Assembly (NCBI GenBank): GCA_964616985.1
Contig: CAZTVF010000066.1
Span: 1-29,548 of the forward strand
Reading direction: 5' to 3'
From: CAZTVF01 sp964616985
GTDB taxonomy: Bacteria > Planctomycetota > Phycisphaerae > SM23-33
DNA length: 29,548 bases
The position numbers and the translations under genes are program-made. Below are positions 12,848 through 21,607 of the stretch, one piece after another (positions within the stretch are counted from its first letter, which is position 1; every line of letters starts with the position of its first letter). The notes beneath the pieces were generated by a model. That model was not told the DNA's origin. It worked only from the letters and a program-made list of their open reading frames with translations, and did not search any database.

Positions 12848-15487
12848 GTGAATCGTTTTCGTACCAGCGTGACGCTATGCGTGTTGCTCGGGCTTTTGTC
12901 GGTGTGGTCGATTGTCGGCGGGACGTGGCGAGGCGAGGCGCAGGCCCAGACGGCCGTGCCGACCACCAGCGAAGTCAGCGGCGACGCGACGGAACTTGCC
13001 TCCAGCGGCCTGGCCAAGGCCCTGTCGGGCAAGTTCCAGGACGGCCTGTCGCAGCTTCACGCGGCGGCCAAGCTGGCCCCCGATAACGCCAACGTCGTCG
13101 CGGCCAGCAAGCTGATTGAGGACTACATCAAGGCCAGCGACCAGTGGCGCGCCGCGCAGCAGGCCGAGTTCGACCAGGCCGCCGACCGCGTCCGCCGCAG
13201 CATGCTGGCGCAGGAATTCATGTCCAAGTTCGGCGAGCCCAACGCGCCCGTGAAGGCCGAAGTCAAGGCCGGCGCCGTGGCCGATCCCAACTCGGTCAAG
13301 TCGCTGCGCGACAAGGTGACCGAGGCCCGCCTCGCCTTCACCAGCACTCCCAACAGCGACTCGCTGGAAGACGTGACCGGCGAAACCCTGGCCAAGTTCA
13401 AGGGGCAGATCGCGGCGGCCGTGCAGAAGGAGCAGGCCGGGCTGAACGAGGCCATCGCGATGCTCGCCAAGGACCAAAGCGAATACGCCAAGACCTTCCG
13501 CATGCTGGTGGAGCAGTTAACCCGGCGGCTGGAGGCGTACGGCGCGGCGTGGGCGGCGATTCCGGAGGAGCCCAAGGCCCGCCACATCGCGGCCAAGAAA
13601 CTCAAGCCGCTCGAAGAAGAGCTCGGCGACGCGGTCGAAGACGTGGGGGCGATGGTGTTCGACCAGCCGTGGCGCAGCGCCCTGATCCAGGCGCGCCTGG
13701 CCAAGATGATCGCGCCGTCCAAGAGCGACATGAACCAGTACGACTGGTACCGCACGCTCGTGCAGAGCATCAAGGCCCGCGGCGAGGACGCCATCAAGGG
13801 CGACCGCTGGTACGACGCCCTGAGCGTGTATTCGGGCCTGGCCGAGCTGGACCCCGATGACGAAGGCTACCGCACGCAGTTGAAGGTGGTCCGGAGGCAC
13901 GCCCGCGTGCTGGGCCTGTACGGCAAGAAGCCCGATGCCAACGCCGTCACGCAGCCCGACGCCAACGCGGCGGTGCTGCCCGACGGCGAGGAGATTCCCA
14001 CCCGCTGGCGCGACCTGGTGGAGCACATCGACGCCGACATTGTCTACAACGCGATCTCGCAGCTGGACGAGCAGTATGTGACGGCCGTCGACTACCGCAA
14101 GCTGATCAAGGGCGGGCTCAGTGCCATCCGCATCCTGGCGCAGACGCCGCAGGCGTCGGCGAGCTTCCCGGGCCTGGCCGACGCGGCGAAGCGAACGGCC
14201 TTCCTGGAGGCCCTGGACCGCGAGCAGGCCAACGTGGAGAAGCAGGACCGCGTCGATCACGTGCACCTGCAGATGGAGCTTAACACGCTGCTCCGCGAGT
14301 CGGAGAAGTCGGTGGCCATTCCGCTGGAAGTGCTGTGCATGGAATTCACCGACGGCTTCCTGGAAGAGACCGACCGTTTCAGCGCGTTGATCTGGCCGTC
14401 GGAAGTGGACGAGTTCAAGAAGCAGATCATGGGCCAGTTCTTCGGCGTGGGCATCCAGATCGCCAAGGAGCCCAACGAGCCGCTGCGGGTCGTCTCGCCG
14501 CTGGCGAATTCGCCGGCCTTCCGCGAGGGCATCAAGACGGGCGACCTGATTATGGCCGTCGACGGCAAGCGCACCGAGCCGCTGCCGGTGGACAAGCTGG
14601 TGAAGATGATCCAGGGGCCCAAGGGCACCAAGGTCACGCTGAGCATCAAGAGCCGCGGGCAGGAGCCGCGCGACGTGTCGCTCGTCCGCGACGAGATCCA
14701 GATCAAGACCATCAAGGGCTGGCGGCACGAGAACGGCGGCGACGGCGACAACTGGCAGTTCCGCATTGACCCCAACACGCAGGTCGCCTACATCCGCATG
14801 ACGCAGTTCACCGAGCAGACGCCGTCGGACTTCAACAAGGCCCTGCAGCAGATGAAGCGGGAAGGCATCGACTCGCTGATCCTGGACCTGCGGTTCAACC
14901 CCGGCGGCATGCTGGACGCCTCGCGCAAGGTCGCCGATGAGTTCCTCGAGAAGGGACGCATCGTGGCCACGCGGGGCCGCCAGAAAGTGCAGAAGGAGTT
15001 CGAGGCCACCGAGGGCGGCGACTTCGTCAAGGGCAACCTGGTCGTGCTGGTGAACGAGATGAGCGCCTCGGCGGCCGAGATCGTCTCCGGCGCCCTGCAC
15101 GACTGGCGCCGCGGCATCATCGTCGGCCAGCGAAGCTTCGGCAAGGGCAGCGTGCAGAACGTGCTGATGATCCCCAAGCACAACGCGTACCTCAAGCTGA
15201 CCACCGCGCACTACTACCTGCCGATGGGCCGGCTGCTGCACCGCCAGGAGGGCGTCAAGGACTGGGGCGTCGATCCCGACGTCGAAGTCCTGATGACCCC
15301 CAAGGAGACCCGCCGCTGGCTGGACATGCGCCAGAAGACCGATCTCCTCCGCGACTTCGACCCCGACGAGCTCTCGGCCGACCTGGCCGACGAGTACAAG
15401 GCCGACCTCCAGCTGAACACGGCGATGCTGATTGCCCGCCTGATGCAGCTCAAGGACACCAAAGCGCCCGTGACGGCGGGGAAGTAA
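12848..15487 (+). CDS. S41 family carboxy-terminal processing protease with PDZ domain and long N-terminal region
   Basis: Exported serine protease of the Tsp/CtpA type that trims C-termini of envelope proteins. It has 879 residues. The signal peptide (about 1-34) ends in GEAQAQ, with probable cleavage after AQA. Residues about 40-525 are helical, with TPR-like and coiled-coil character, and are far longer than in CtpA. A PDZ domain spans about 529-625 (FFGVGIQIAKEP, SPAFREGIKTGDLIMAVDG). The S41 core follows, with LILDLRFNPGG and the Ser/Lys dyad S741 (MSASAAEIVSGAL) and K766 (RSFGKGSVQ), 25 residues apart as in the family. The start is GTG with AGGAG six bases upstream; a weak TATAAG lies at 12807-12812. 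The gene is monocistronic, closed by the strong terminator at 15524. Confidence 0.93.
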   Translation: MNRFRTSVTLCVLLGLLSVWSIVGGTWRGEAQAQTAVPTTSEVSGDATELASSGLAKALSGKFQDGLSQLHAAAKLAPDNANVVAASKLIEDYIKASDQWRAAQQAEFDQAADRVRRSMLAQEFMSKFGEPNAPVKAEVKAGAVADPNSVKSLRDKVTEARLAFTSTPNSDSLEDVTGETLAKFKGQIAAAVQKEQAGLNEAIAMLAKDQSEYAKTFRMLVEQLTRRLEAYGAAWAAIPEEPKARHIAAKKLKPLEEELGDAVEDVGAMVFDQPWRSALIQARLAKMIAPSKSDMNQYDWYRTLVQSIKARGEDAIKGDRWYDALSVYSGLAELDPDDEGYRTQLKVVRRHARVLGLYGKKPDANAVTQPDANAAVLPDGEEIPTRWRDLVEHIDADIVYNAISQLDEQYVTAVDYRKLIKGGLSAIRILAQTPQASASFPGLADAAKRTAFLEALDREQANVEKQDRVDHVHLQMELNTLLRESEKSVAIPLEVLCMEFTDGFLEETDRFSALIWPSEVDEFKKQIMGQFFGVGIQIAKEPNEPLRVVSPLANSPAFREGIKTGDLIMAVDGKRTEPLPVDKLVKMIQGPKGTKVTLSIKSRGQEPRDVSLVRDEIQIKTIKGWRHENGGDGDNWQFRIDPNTQVAYIRMTQFTEQTPSDFNKALQQMKREGIDSLILDLRFNPGGMLDASRKVADEFLEKGRIVATRGRQKVQKEFEATEGGDFVKGNLVVLVNEMSASAAEIVSGALHDWRRGIIVGQRSFGKGSVQNVLMIPKHNAYLKLTTAHYYLPMGRLLHRQEGVKDWGVDPDVEVLMTPKETRRWLDMRQKTDLLRDFDPDELSADLADEYKADLQLNTAMLIARLMQLKDTKAPVTAGK

Positions 15488-15523
15488 ACGACGTCCGCCT
15501 TGCGCGGCCAATACGCTCGAAAT

Positions 15524-15558
15524 CAGATGGCGGCCTTCCCGGGCCGCCATCTGTTTTT
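15524..15558 (+). terminator. Rho-independent terminator after the S41 protease
   Basis: A perfect 12-bp stem (CAGATGGCGGCC with GGCCGCCATCTG) around the loop TTCCCG, followed at once by TTTTT. It sits 37 bases after the protease stop and 19 bases before the end of the convergent DUF3604 gene. In the reverse direction the T-tract is poor. Confidence 0.92.
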
Positions 15559-15576
15559 CGGAACTACAGGTGGTAA

Positions 15577-17070
15577 TCAGTCCAAGTCCAGCCAGATCGG
15601 GCTGGACCATTGGGTCTGGCCGCCGGGTTCCTCGGCGCGGATGTAATAGACGATGAACGGCGCTGGATGGTAGGGCGCGTCGCGGATGGCGATCTCGTCC
15701 AAGGGAGCCCCGTCCTCGAACACAAGTTCGGCCGCATCCGCCGGCCAAGGGCGGCGTTCGATGTCGCACCCATTGCGTACCAGCGTGAGGGTATGCCTTG
15801 CGTTCTGGGCGGGCAGGAATCGCACGTGAAGGGTACGGTGACGCCGCAGGGCGTCCTGCCGGCCGATCAGGCCTTCCTGGCCCATGGCCAGATCGCCCAG
15901 GCGAAGATCCAGCAGGGATCGCGCAAAGGTCGTGCCGTAGCACTGCCGCCCCCGCAGCGACTTCCACAGTGACTCCGGCGTGAGTTCCGGCGCGAGGACG
16001 GCGGCCAATCCATGTTGAACATGCCAGAGGAGCTCCCTGTTCCCGGCCGCGGCGCCCTGCATTCCCTCTCCGCCGGGCTGGGTGCGGTGGTCGTCGCTGG
16101 ATGCGATAACGCCGTAGCGGCAGCCCCGCTGCAGGGCGTCCTGGAAATAGCTGGGCCGGTCGCTGTTGCCGCCCCGCAGCGGAAACCGCGTGGTGCGGCA
16201 CTCCGACGAGCCCCACCCGGAGTAGATTTCAAAGAGCGGCTCCCGGACGGCGTCGTAGGCGGGGTCGTCGAAGCTGCGGTATTTGTCCGCCCGCCCGGTG
16301 TGGTGCGGCACGGTAAAGTATGGCTTGCCGGTGGCATCGAGGAAAGTCCATAAGTCCTGCAGTGGAACGTCCGGCGTATGCCCGGCCATGTCCTGGCGGT
16401 CCAGCCAGAACATCGGGCCTTCGGTGTCGAGATAGTAGGCGTTGATGTCTCCGCCGCGGCCGGTGCGGTGTGAACTCTCGAAGGCCAGGAAGGGCACGAA
16501 TCGGCCGGGCGTTCTGTACTGCCGCGCCAGCGACTGCAGTCGAGGCCATCGCGCCGGGTCGGATGCGATGCCGCGGAGATGGTCGGCCGCGGCGGCAAAA
16601 TCAAGGTGGCTGATCTCACGGGCGTAGGCATAGCAGAATTCCGGGTCCTGGCAGGCCCATGGGCTGCAGTTGCTGTAGACGGTGTGAACATGCAGGTCGC
16701 CCCAGAATATCCGATAGGGCGGGTCGGCGAAAACCCAGGCCGGATTGGAGCGAACCACGCTGGGGCCGCCCTGGGGGCGGACGGCGACCATGGCCCGGTC
16801 CGGGCCGACGGCCTTGAGCCCCTCTGCCTGCAGGCAGCCGTCCTCCATCGGGGGCAGCACGTCGGGCAGACCTTCGATTCCGGCCACCTGCTCGACCCTC
16901 AGGGGCAGGCGGAAAGAGACATCCGGCAGGCCCTCCCCGTCCACCACCGAGGCCCGCAGTGTAAAGGATTCGCCTTCGGCCAGCACCGAAGGGATGGTGA
17001 TCTGCAGGCGATGATTGGTCCACAGCGTCGCCTGCCGAGCTTGATCGAGCATATGTCTATCGAGAGGCAT
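15577..17070 (-). CDS. DUF3604/PHP-like metal-dependent protein
   Basis: Predicted metal-dependent hydrolase of 497 residues; substrate unknown. The N-terminal 115 residues are a beta-rich domain. A PHP-type core follows with the metal motifs FWGDLHVHT (D125, H127, H129), AAADH (D163, H164), LAFESS (E198), VPHHTG (H256, H257) and IASSDDH (D326, D327, H328), in the order seen in DUF3604 proteins. The last 100 residues return to a beta-rich region (TLTLVRNGCDIERR, FIVYYIRAEEP). No signal peptide is visible, so it is probably cytoplasmic. The start at 17070 has AAAGGTGAG just upstream. DUF3604 genes are common near sulfatase and sugar-degradation genes in planctomycetes; here the neighbours give no such hint. 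Confidence 0.87.
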   Translation of the reverse strand: MPLDRHMLDQARQATLWTNHRLQITIPSVLAEGESFTLRASVVDGEGLPDVSFRLPLRVEQVAGIEGLPDVLPPMEDGCLQAEGLKAVGPDRAMVAVRPQGGPSVVRSNPAWVFADPPYRIFWGDLHVHTVYSNCSPWACQDPEFCYAYAREISHLDFAAAADHLRGIASDPARWPRLQSLARQYRTPGRFVPFLAFESSHRTGRGGDINAYYLDTEGPMFWLDRQDMAGHTPDVPLQDLWTFLDATGKPYFTVPHHTGRADKYRSFDDPAYDAVREPLFEIYSGWGSSECRTTRFPLRGGNSDRPSYFQDALQRGCRYGVIASSDDHRTQPGGEGMQGAAAGNRELLWHVQHGLAAVLAPELTPESLWKSLRGRQCYGTTFARSLLDLRLGDLAMGQEGLIGRQDALRRHRTLHVRFLPAQNARHTLTLVRNGCDIERRPWPADAAELVFEDGAPLDEIAIRDAPYHPAPFIVYYIRAEEPGGQTQWSSPIWLDLD

Positions 17071-17371
17071 GTCTCACCTTTCACGATTCAACGCCGCCGA
17101 CGGCTGCCGTTGGCGGCACTGGGATTGCGCCCATGCGTCGTCAACGGCCTTGATTGGGAACCTGCACACGGAGAACGCGGGTCGGCCGCTGCAATGATTC
17201 TACACGGCCGGCGCGCGCCCGCAAGCCCGCGCCTGGAGCCCGCGTGGAGTCCGTTGCGAAGCCGCCACGTCCGAATCGCCGGTCCCAGCGGCATCGCGAT
17301 GGCGGAATTGTTCGACTAGGGCCGCTGCGGATTGGTACATTGGACGGCATGGCTAACCAATGGAGGCCTGA
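17071..17371. other. Divergent intergenic space, no gene seen
   Basis: This 301-base space separates two divergent genes and must hold the promoters of both. I see a small inverted repeat near 17095-17116 (ccgacggc-tgccgttggcgg) and a possible -10 for the plus gene, TACATT at 17336-17341, without a good -35. No supported coding frame, RNA gene or repeat shared with other spaces was found. Confidence 0.5.
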
Positions 17372-18706
17372 GTGAAACGCCTGCTCGTCATTGTCTTGTT
17401 GCCCGCGGCGATCGTCGCGGGGTGCGCCCTGCTGGGGCCGCCGCACAGCGATCTCAAGGCCCCGGGCACGGCCGTCGTCGCGCCCTTTGAAATGGGGACA
17501 CCCGACGCGGTGCTGGTCGTCACGGGCGGCACGCACGGCCGCATGGAGATATGCTTCTGCAGCGGCACGGCCCCGGGCGGGCTATCGCGGCGGGCATCGC
17601 TCATTCGCAGCTATCGGGCGGCCTACAGCGGCACGGTGGCCGTCGACCTGGGCGATGCGTTCTTCATCGACCCCCACAGCGTCCGCAACGACTTCGTCCT
17701 GCTGGGCTATCGGCAGGTGCCTTACGACATCCTGGTGATGGGCGACCAGGAACTCGCCGTCGGCGGCCCCAAGCTCCAGAAGCTGCTGGCGGGGGGGCCG
17801 GTGGCGTTTCTGTCCAGCACGGTGGCGGCCGCGGCCACCCAGCCGGCATTGGCGCTGCAGGACTCGGTGGAACGCGACTGCGGGGCGCTGAAGCTGGCAT
17901 TTCTCTCGTACATCCCGCCGCAGCTGATGTCGATCTGGCCGCAGCGTGCGGCGGAGCTTTCCTTCACGTCGCTGCGCGAACTGGCCCAGCGTGCATCGGC
18001 CTTCAAGGCCAAGGGCTGCACCGTGGTGCTGATCGTGCATGGCGACAACGACGCGGCGGCCGAGGCGGCTGCGGCGTGCACGGCCGACCTGATCCTGCAG
18101 GGGCACGCGCTGAAGAGCCAGCCCTCGCTGCGGACGGTGGGGGGCAGGCCGGTGGCGAGGATCGGCTCGGCCGACGTCGTGGGCGTGGTGGCGATCAAGA
18201 AGAACGGCCCGCGCCTGGCGTTTGAATATCGCCAGGAGAATGTCGACGACCGCTGGCCGATCGACTCGCGGCTGCTGCTGACGTACGAGGCGTATGCTCA
18301 CGCGGCACTGAGCGGCGACGGGAACCGGGCCCAGCCGCTGGACCTGGTGCCCTCGGCCCAGTGCGGCCAGTGCCATGCCAAGCAATACGAGGCCTGGCAG
18401 AAGGGCCCGCACGCGAAGGCCTACGCCACGCTGGCCAAGACGGGCAAGGCCGACGACGCCGCGTGCATCATCTGCCACAGCACCTCGGCGGGGACGGCAG
18501 GGGGGTTCGTGTCGATCGAAACGACGCCGGGCCTGGCGAACGTGAACTGCCAGGACTGCCACCACGTGGACGCCAGCGACCACCAGAAGGAAGGCTTCAA
18601 GGCCCCCCCGGTGGCTGCACAAACCTGCGAGGCCTGCCACACGCCCATGACCAGCCCGGGCTTCAACACCGAGATGAAGAAGATATGGGTCCGCTGTCCG
18701 CATTAG
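17372..18706 (+). CDS. Lipoprotein: decayed metallophosphatase domain fused to tetrahaem cytochrome c (c554-like)
   Basis: Envelope electron carrier of 444 residues. The signal peptide ends in the lipobox VAGC (C18). Residues about 45-280 follow the layout of UshA/5'-nucleotidase metallophosphatases: TGGTHGRMEICFCS and GGLSRRASLIR, VDLGDAFF (D95), MGDQELAVGG (D125 where GNHE is usual), LIVHGDND (H223) and LQGHAL (H245). Several canonical metal ligands are missing, so catalysis is doubtful. Residues about 327-425 contain four CXXCH haem sites at C331, C365, C393 and C419, plus extra histidines, as in cytochrome c554/c' proteins. Such fusions occur in planctomycetes; their role is unknown, perhaps respiratory electron transfer outside the membrane. 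GTG start with GGAGG five bases upstream. No terminator is seen; a hairpin repeat follows. Confidence 0.88.
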   Translation: MKRLLVIVLLPAAIVAGCALLGPPHSDLKAPGTAVVAPFEMGTPDAVLVVTGGTHGRMEICFCSGTAPGGLSRRASLIRSYRAAYSGTVAVDLGDAFFIDPHSVRNDFVLLGYRQVPYDILVMGDQELAVGGPKLQKLLAGGPVAFLSSTVAAAATQPALALQDSVERDCGALKLAFLSYIPPQLMSIWPQRAAELSFTSLRELAQRASAFKAKGCTVVLIVHGDNDAAAEAAAACTADLILQGHALKSQPSLRTVGGRPVARIGSADVVGVVAIKKNGPRLAFEYRQENVDDRWPIDSRLLLTYEAYAHAALSGDGNRAQPLDLVPSAQCGQCHAKQYEAWQKGPHAKAYATLAKTGKADDAACIICHSTSAGTAGGFVSIETTPGLANVNCQDCHHVDASDHQKEGFKAPPVAAQTCEACHTPMTSPGFNTEMKKIWVRCPH

Positions 18707-18710
18707 TTCG

Positions 18711-18811
18711 TCACAACGGAATATGAGAATTCGTTTGGCGGCGGCTTGCCGTTCGGCGCTGTCAGATGCGGGTGACGCCGTGGGCTTCTACAGCGCCGAA
18801 CGGCAAGCCGC
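18711..18811. repeat. 3'-flanking repeat with perfect 22-bp inverted repeat
   Basis: 18741-18762 and 18790-18811 are perfect inverted copies of 22 bases (containing gcttgccgttcggcgc) around a 27-base loop. The stretch 18711-18772 is closely similar to 28573-28640, which follows lysA, but that copy lacks the second arm. No T-tract follows, so it is not a classical terminator. The remaining bases to 18923 show no gene. Confidence 0.8.
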
Positions 18812-18923
18812 TGCCAGGCGTTAGTCCCAGATTCAACCGTGAAGGACTAATGGGGGCGGACGTAGTCAAATCGGTCTTGTTCGGATTCCGGGGTCGCGGA
18901 TCGCGTCCGTCTCATCACAACGG

Positions 18924-20633
18924 CTACGCACCCGTCTTGGGCAGTTGGACCACGGTGGTGCGGGCGAACATATCGCCGAGGCGCTGGCGGTTGCGGGTGA
19001 ACAGGGGCAGCAGGAGCAGCACCGGCACGCGGAGCGGCCAGAGGAATTCGACGATCTTCACGATGTTCCGCAGGGCGGCCTGGCTGAGGCGCGGGGGGCG
19101 GCCCTCGTCGCCGACGACGCGCAGGCGAAACAGCTTCTTGCCCAGCGTCATCCCCGTCCGCCACTCGGCCACCGTGCAGTAGCCCACGTAGGTGGTCAGC
19201 AGGACAATCAGGGCCGAGGCGAAGTCATCGGAGATATGGTAGTCGCCCGATACGTCCATCGCCTTCATGAACTCCTCGGGCGTGATGCCGAAGAACCACC
19301 CGGCCCCGGCGGCAATCGGCAGCAGGTCCACCGCCGCGGCGGCCAGGCGCTTCAGCGGCGAGGCCGTGCGCAACGTCGGAGGCAGCTCGAAGGGCTTGGC
19401 CCCGCCCTGCGGCCGCAGCACGAACGTCAGCATGATGATCGCCACCAGCACGGCCATCAGGAACAGCTCGACGATCTCGGCGCCCTGGCCGTTGCCGGTG
19501 TCGGGGCGGAAGAGCTCGACGGGCGTTTCGCCCACGAGCTGGCCGGTGAGGTCGCACGTGGCCATGCGCATCTGCCCGCCCGACGGCCACAGAAGGGCGA
19601 TCTGCTCGCCGAGCCGGGCGGCCTGCGGCGGCTGGGCCTGGGCCCACCTCGCGATGCTGGCCCCATTGCGGACCCGCTGCACGGCGGCCAGGCGACGGCC
19701 CCCGTCCATGGTCAGCAGCGACAGCCCCGTCATGCCGGGCTCGTCGGGCACGCCCTGGACGATGACCAGCCGCCCCTGCACCACCAGCATGGCCGCCACG
19801 TCGCCGCGCTGAAGGTCCTGTGGAATCGCCAGCTCTTCCCAGTCGGGGCCGCCGAGGGACAGCAGGCGGGCCGTCTGGCCGCCATCGCTGCACAGCAGCA
19901 CGTACAGCGTGCCGTTGGCCACGGCGGCCAGCACACGACGGTTGGGCGTCATGGGCACGTCGTTGATCTCGGTGAGGTGCTGCCAGCGGCCGTTGACGCT
20001 CTGGAAGACCGCGAGCGAATAGATGCCCTCGGCGAGGCCCACCGCGGGGGCCGATGCGGTGGCCGGGGCCGATGCACTAGCCGGCGCCGTGGCGGGCGCG
20101 GTGGCGGGGGCGAACAGGTCGCGCCGCCCCAGGCGCAGCGTGTTGTAGGTCGTCGGCAGCGAGGCGGGCCCCGACGCGGCCGGCTGGCTGCCGGCGATGG
20201 GTTGCGTCGGCAGCGCCAAGGGTCCGCCCGGGCGGGCCACAATCGCCAGCAGCGACGGCGTCTTGGCCAGGCCGAAATTCACGGCCTCCGCCGCGGCCAC
20301 CACCGCAGCGCCGCTGGGCCAGCGGGGGTCGTTGGGGTTGAGGCCCAGGTTCGGCGGCGAGTTGTCGCCGCGGAAGATCATGTACGAGTCCGGCTCGCGG
20401 AGCAGCACGTGCAGCTGTTCGTCGATGGCGGCCGCGGCCATCACCTGCCCCATGCGTTCGAGGCTGACGGTTTGCCAGCTGCCGCCCTTGGCGCGCGAGG
20501 CGACGTCGAACGTCTTGCCCGGCGTGTTGCGAAGGGCCCACACGCCGTCGCCGTTGCCGGTGAACACGAGGGGCTGGGCGTACGCCGGGGCGGCGACAGC
20601 GAGCAGGAGAAGGATGACGCAGGTTCGTTTCAT
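18924..20633 (-). CDS. Membrane protein: exported beta-propeller-like domain plus C-terminal RDD domain
   Basis: Function unknown. The 569 residues begin with a signal sequence (cleavage near AYAQ). An extracytoplasmic beta-rich region follows (about 20-385) with repeated blade-like units (AAVANGTLYVLLCSDG, DVAAMLVVQGRLVIVQG, EQIALLWPSGGQ) and a low-complexity Ala/Pro/Thr linker near 175-198. A membrane helix lies at about 393-415 (FLMAVLVAIIMLTFVL). The last 140 residues are an RDD domain: LKRLAAAAVDLLPI, EWRTGMTLGKKLFRLRVV, ALRNIVKI and RNRQRLGDMFARTTVV. RDD domains are membrane modules sometimes linked to ion transport. Its ATG overlaps the stop of the upstream lipoprotein gene (ATGA), so the two are translationally coupled. 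Last gene of a three-gene operon. Confidence 0.85.
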   Translation of the reverse strand: MKRTCVILLLLAVAAPAYAQPLVFTGNGDGVWALRNTPGKTFDVASRAKGGSWQTVSLERMGQVMAAAAIDEQLHVLLREPDSYMIFRGDNSPPNLGLNPNDPRWPSGAAVVAAAEAVNFGLAKTPSLLAIVARPGGPLALPTQPIAGSQPAASGPASLPTTYNTLRLGRRDLFAPATAPATAPASASAPATASAPAVGLAEGIYSLAVFQSVNGRWQHLTEINDVPMTPNRRVLAAVANGTLYVLLCSDGGQTARLLSLGGPDWEELAIPQDLQRGDVAAMLVVQGRLVIVQGVPDEPGMTGLSLLTMDGGRRLAAVQRVRNGASIARWAQAQPPQAARLGEQIALLWPSGGQMRMATCDLTGQLVGETPVELFRPDTGNGQGAEIVELFLMAVLVAIIMLTFVLRPQGGAKPFELPPTLRTASPLKRLAAAAVDLLPIAAGAGWFFGITPEEFMKAMDVSGDYHISDDFASALIVLLTTYVGYCTVAEWRTGMTLGKKLFRLRVVGDEGRPPRLSQAALRNIVKIVEFLWPLRVPVLLLLPLFTRNRQRLGDMFARTTVVQLPKTGA

Positions 20634-21607
20634 TGGGCCGCTCCGCCCGCGGCCGGCGCGGGGTCAACACTTCGCACGGCATCGGTCATGCCCGATGCCG
20701 CCAATCGTTCCCAGAACAGGAAGAACTTGGGGCTCACCACGTCGGCCGTCGTCATCTCCGACAGCACGAGATGGATGCGGCTGCGCCGCTGCGGCCAGTC
20801 AATCTCGATGTCGGTGGGCATGACGGGGGCCTTGGCGGGCGGGTCGTCGACGTCGACGACCTTGATCGGCTGGTAATCCTTGAGCGAGGCGGTCATGACG
20901 CGGCGGCCTTGCTCGTCGAAGAACTTCACCATGTAGGGGCCCGGGGGCACGACGGGGCGGTTGGCCTCGTCCTTCTGCCAGCGGAAATACGCCTCGCGGC
21001 GCGCGAAGAGCTTGTTGGTCACGGGCTGGCGGGAGATGTAGGTCAGCACGTAGGCGCACGAACCGGGCGTGGTGTCCATCGTCATCACCACCACCGGCGG
21101 CTGGGTGAAGTCGTCCGGCAGGGGCGTCACGTTCAGCACGGCCAGCAGCTGCTGGGGATCGATGGGCAGCTCGCGCGCGCCCGGCGCCCCGGCCAGGGCG
21201 TTGCGGCCGAAGATGCCCGAGCGGTGCTCGCCGAACTTGGTCCAGAAGTAGTAGGTGTCGTCGGCGGTGCTGATGCCGATGCGGCCGACCTCCTGGCTGC
21301 TGTAGCGGATCTGCAGGCAGAAGTCGTGGGGGCCCAGGGGGCGGTCGGCCTGGCGGACGGCCAGCAAGCTTTCGGGCGCCAGCAGGGCGGAGCCCACGTG
21401 CATGATGATGCCGTTTTCGTCGGGGAAGGAGGCGTCGATGGCCGCCCGGGCCCGCAGGCGGGGCACGGCGGCGGCGTTGGCGTTGCAGGCGGCGACGAGT
21501 TCGTCACGGCTCAGGGCCACGTCGGGACAGGGCTGAGGGCAGCCGCCCATCAGCAGGGTCAGCACGAGCAGTGCCACTGCAGCCGTCGACAGACTCGCCG
21601 ATCTCAT
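20630..21607 (-). CDS. Envelope lipoprotein of unknown function (LolA-like layout possible)
   Basis: A 325-residue lipoprotein with signal peptide and lipobox LMGGC (C23). After a short Cys/Pro stretch, an N-terminal helix (SRDELVAACNANAAAVPRL) leads into a beta-rich domain (ARAAIDASFPDENG, IIMHVGSALLAPESLLAVR, FCLQIRYSSQEVGRIGIS, DDTYYFWTKFGE). The order 'count helix, then half-barrel strands, then a display of YYFW' recalls LolA/DUF4292-type lipoprotein carriers, but this is only a layout similarity. The C-terminal part has PPGPYMVKFFDEQGRRVM and ends in an Ala/Pro tail. Both ends overlap neighbours by ATGA, so all three genes of the unit are coupled. Confidence 0.78.
   Translation of the reverse strand: MRSASLSTAAVALLVLTLLMGGCPQPCPDVALSRDELVAACNANAAAVPRLRARAAIDASFPDENGIIMHVGSALLAPESLLAVRQADRPLGPHDFCLQIRYSSQEVGRIGISTADDTYYFWTKFGEHRSGIFGRNALAGAPGARELPIDPQQLLAVLNVTPLPDDFTQPPVVVMTMDTTPGSCAYVLTYISRQPVTNKLFARREAYFRWQKDEANRPVVPPGPYMVKFFDEQGRRVMTASLKDYQPIKVVDVDDPPAKAPVMPTDIEIDWPQRRSRIHLVLSEMTTADVVSPKFFLFWERLAASGMTDAVRSVDPAPAAGGAAQ

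Noticed and set aside
13517..16216. 899-codon open frame on the minus strand
   Set aside because: It lies antisense to most of the S41 protease and overlaps the DUF3604 gene in another frame. The protease has clear motifs, and the antisense product is low-complexity Arg/Ala/Gly-rich as expected for GC-rich shadows.
18741..18811. Strong hairpin as terminator of the cytochrome gene
   Set aside because: There is no T-tract after the stem and the loop is 27 bases, so it is listed as a repeat instead.
18945..20876. 643-codon open frame on the plus strand
   Set aside because: Antisense to the RDD protein gene, with no motifs, biased His/Arg/Gly/Ala composition and no ribosome site.
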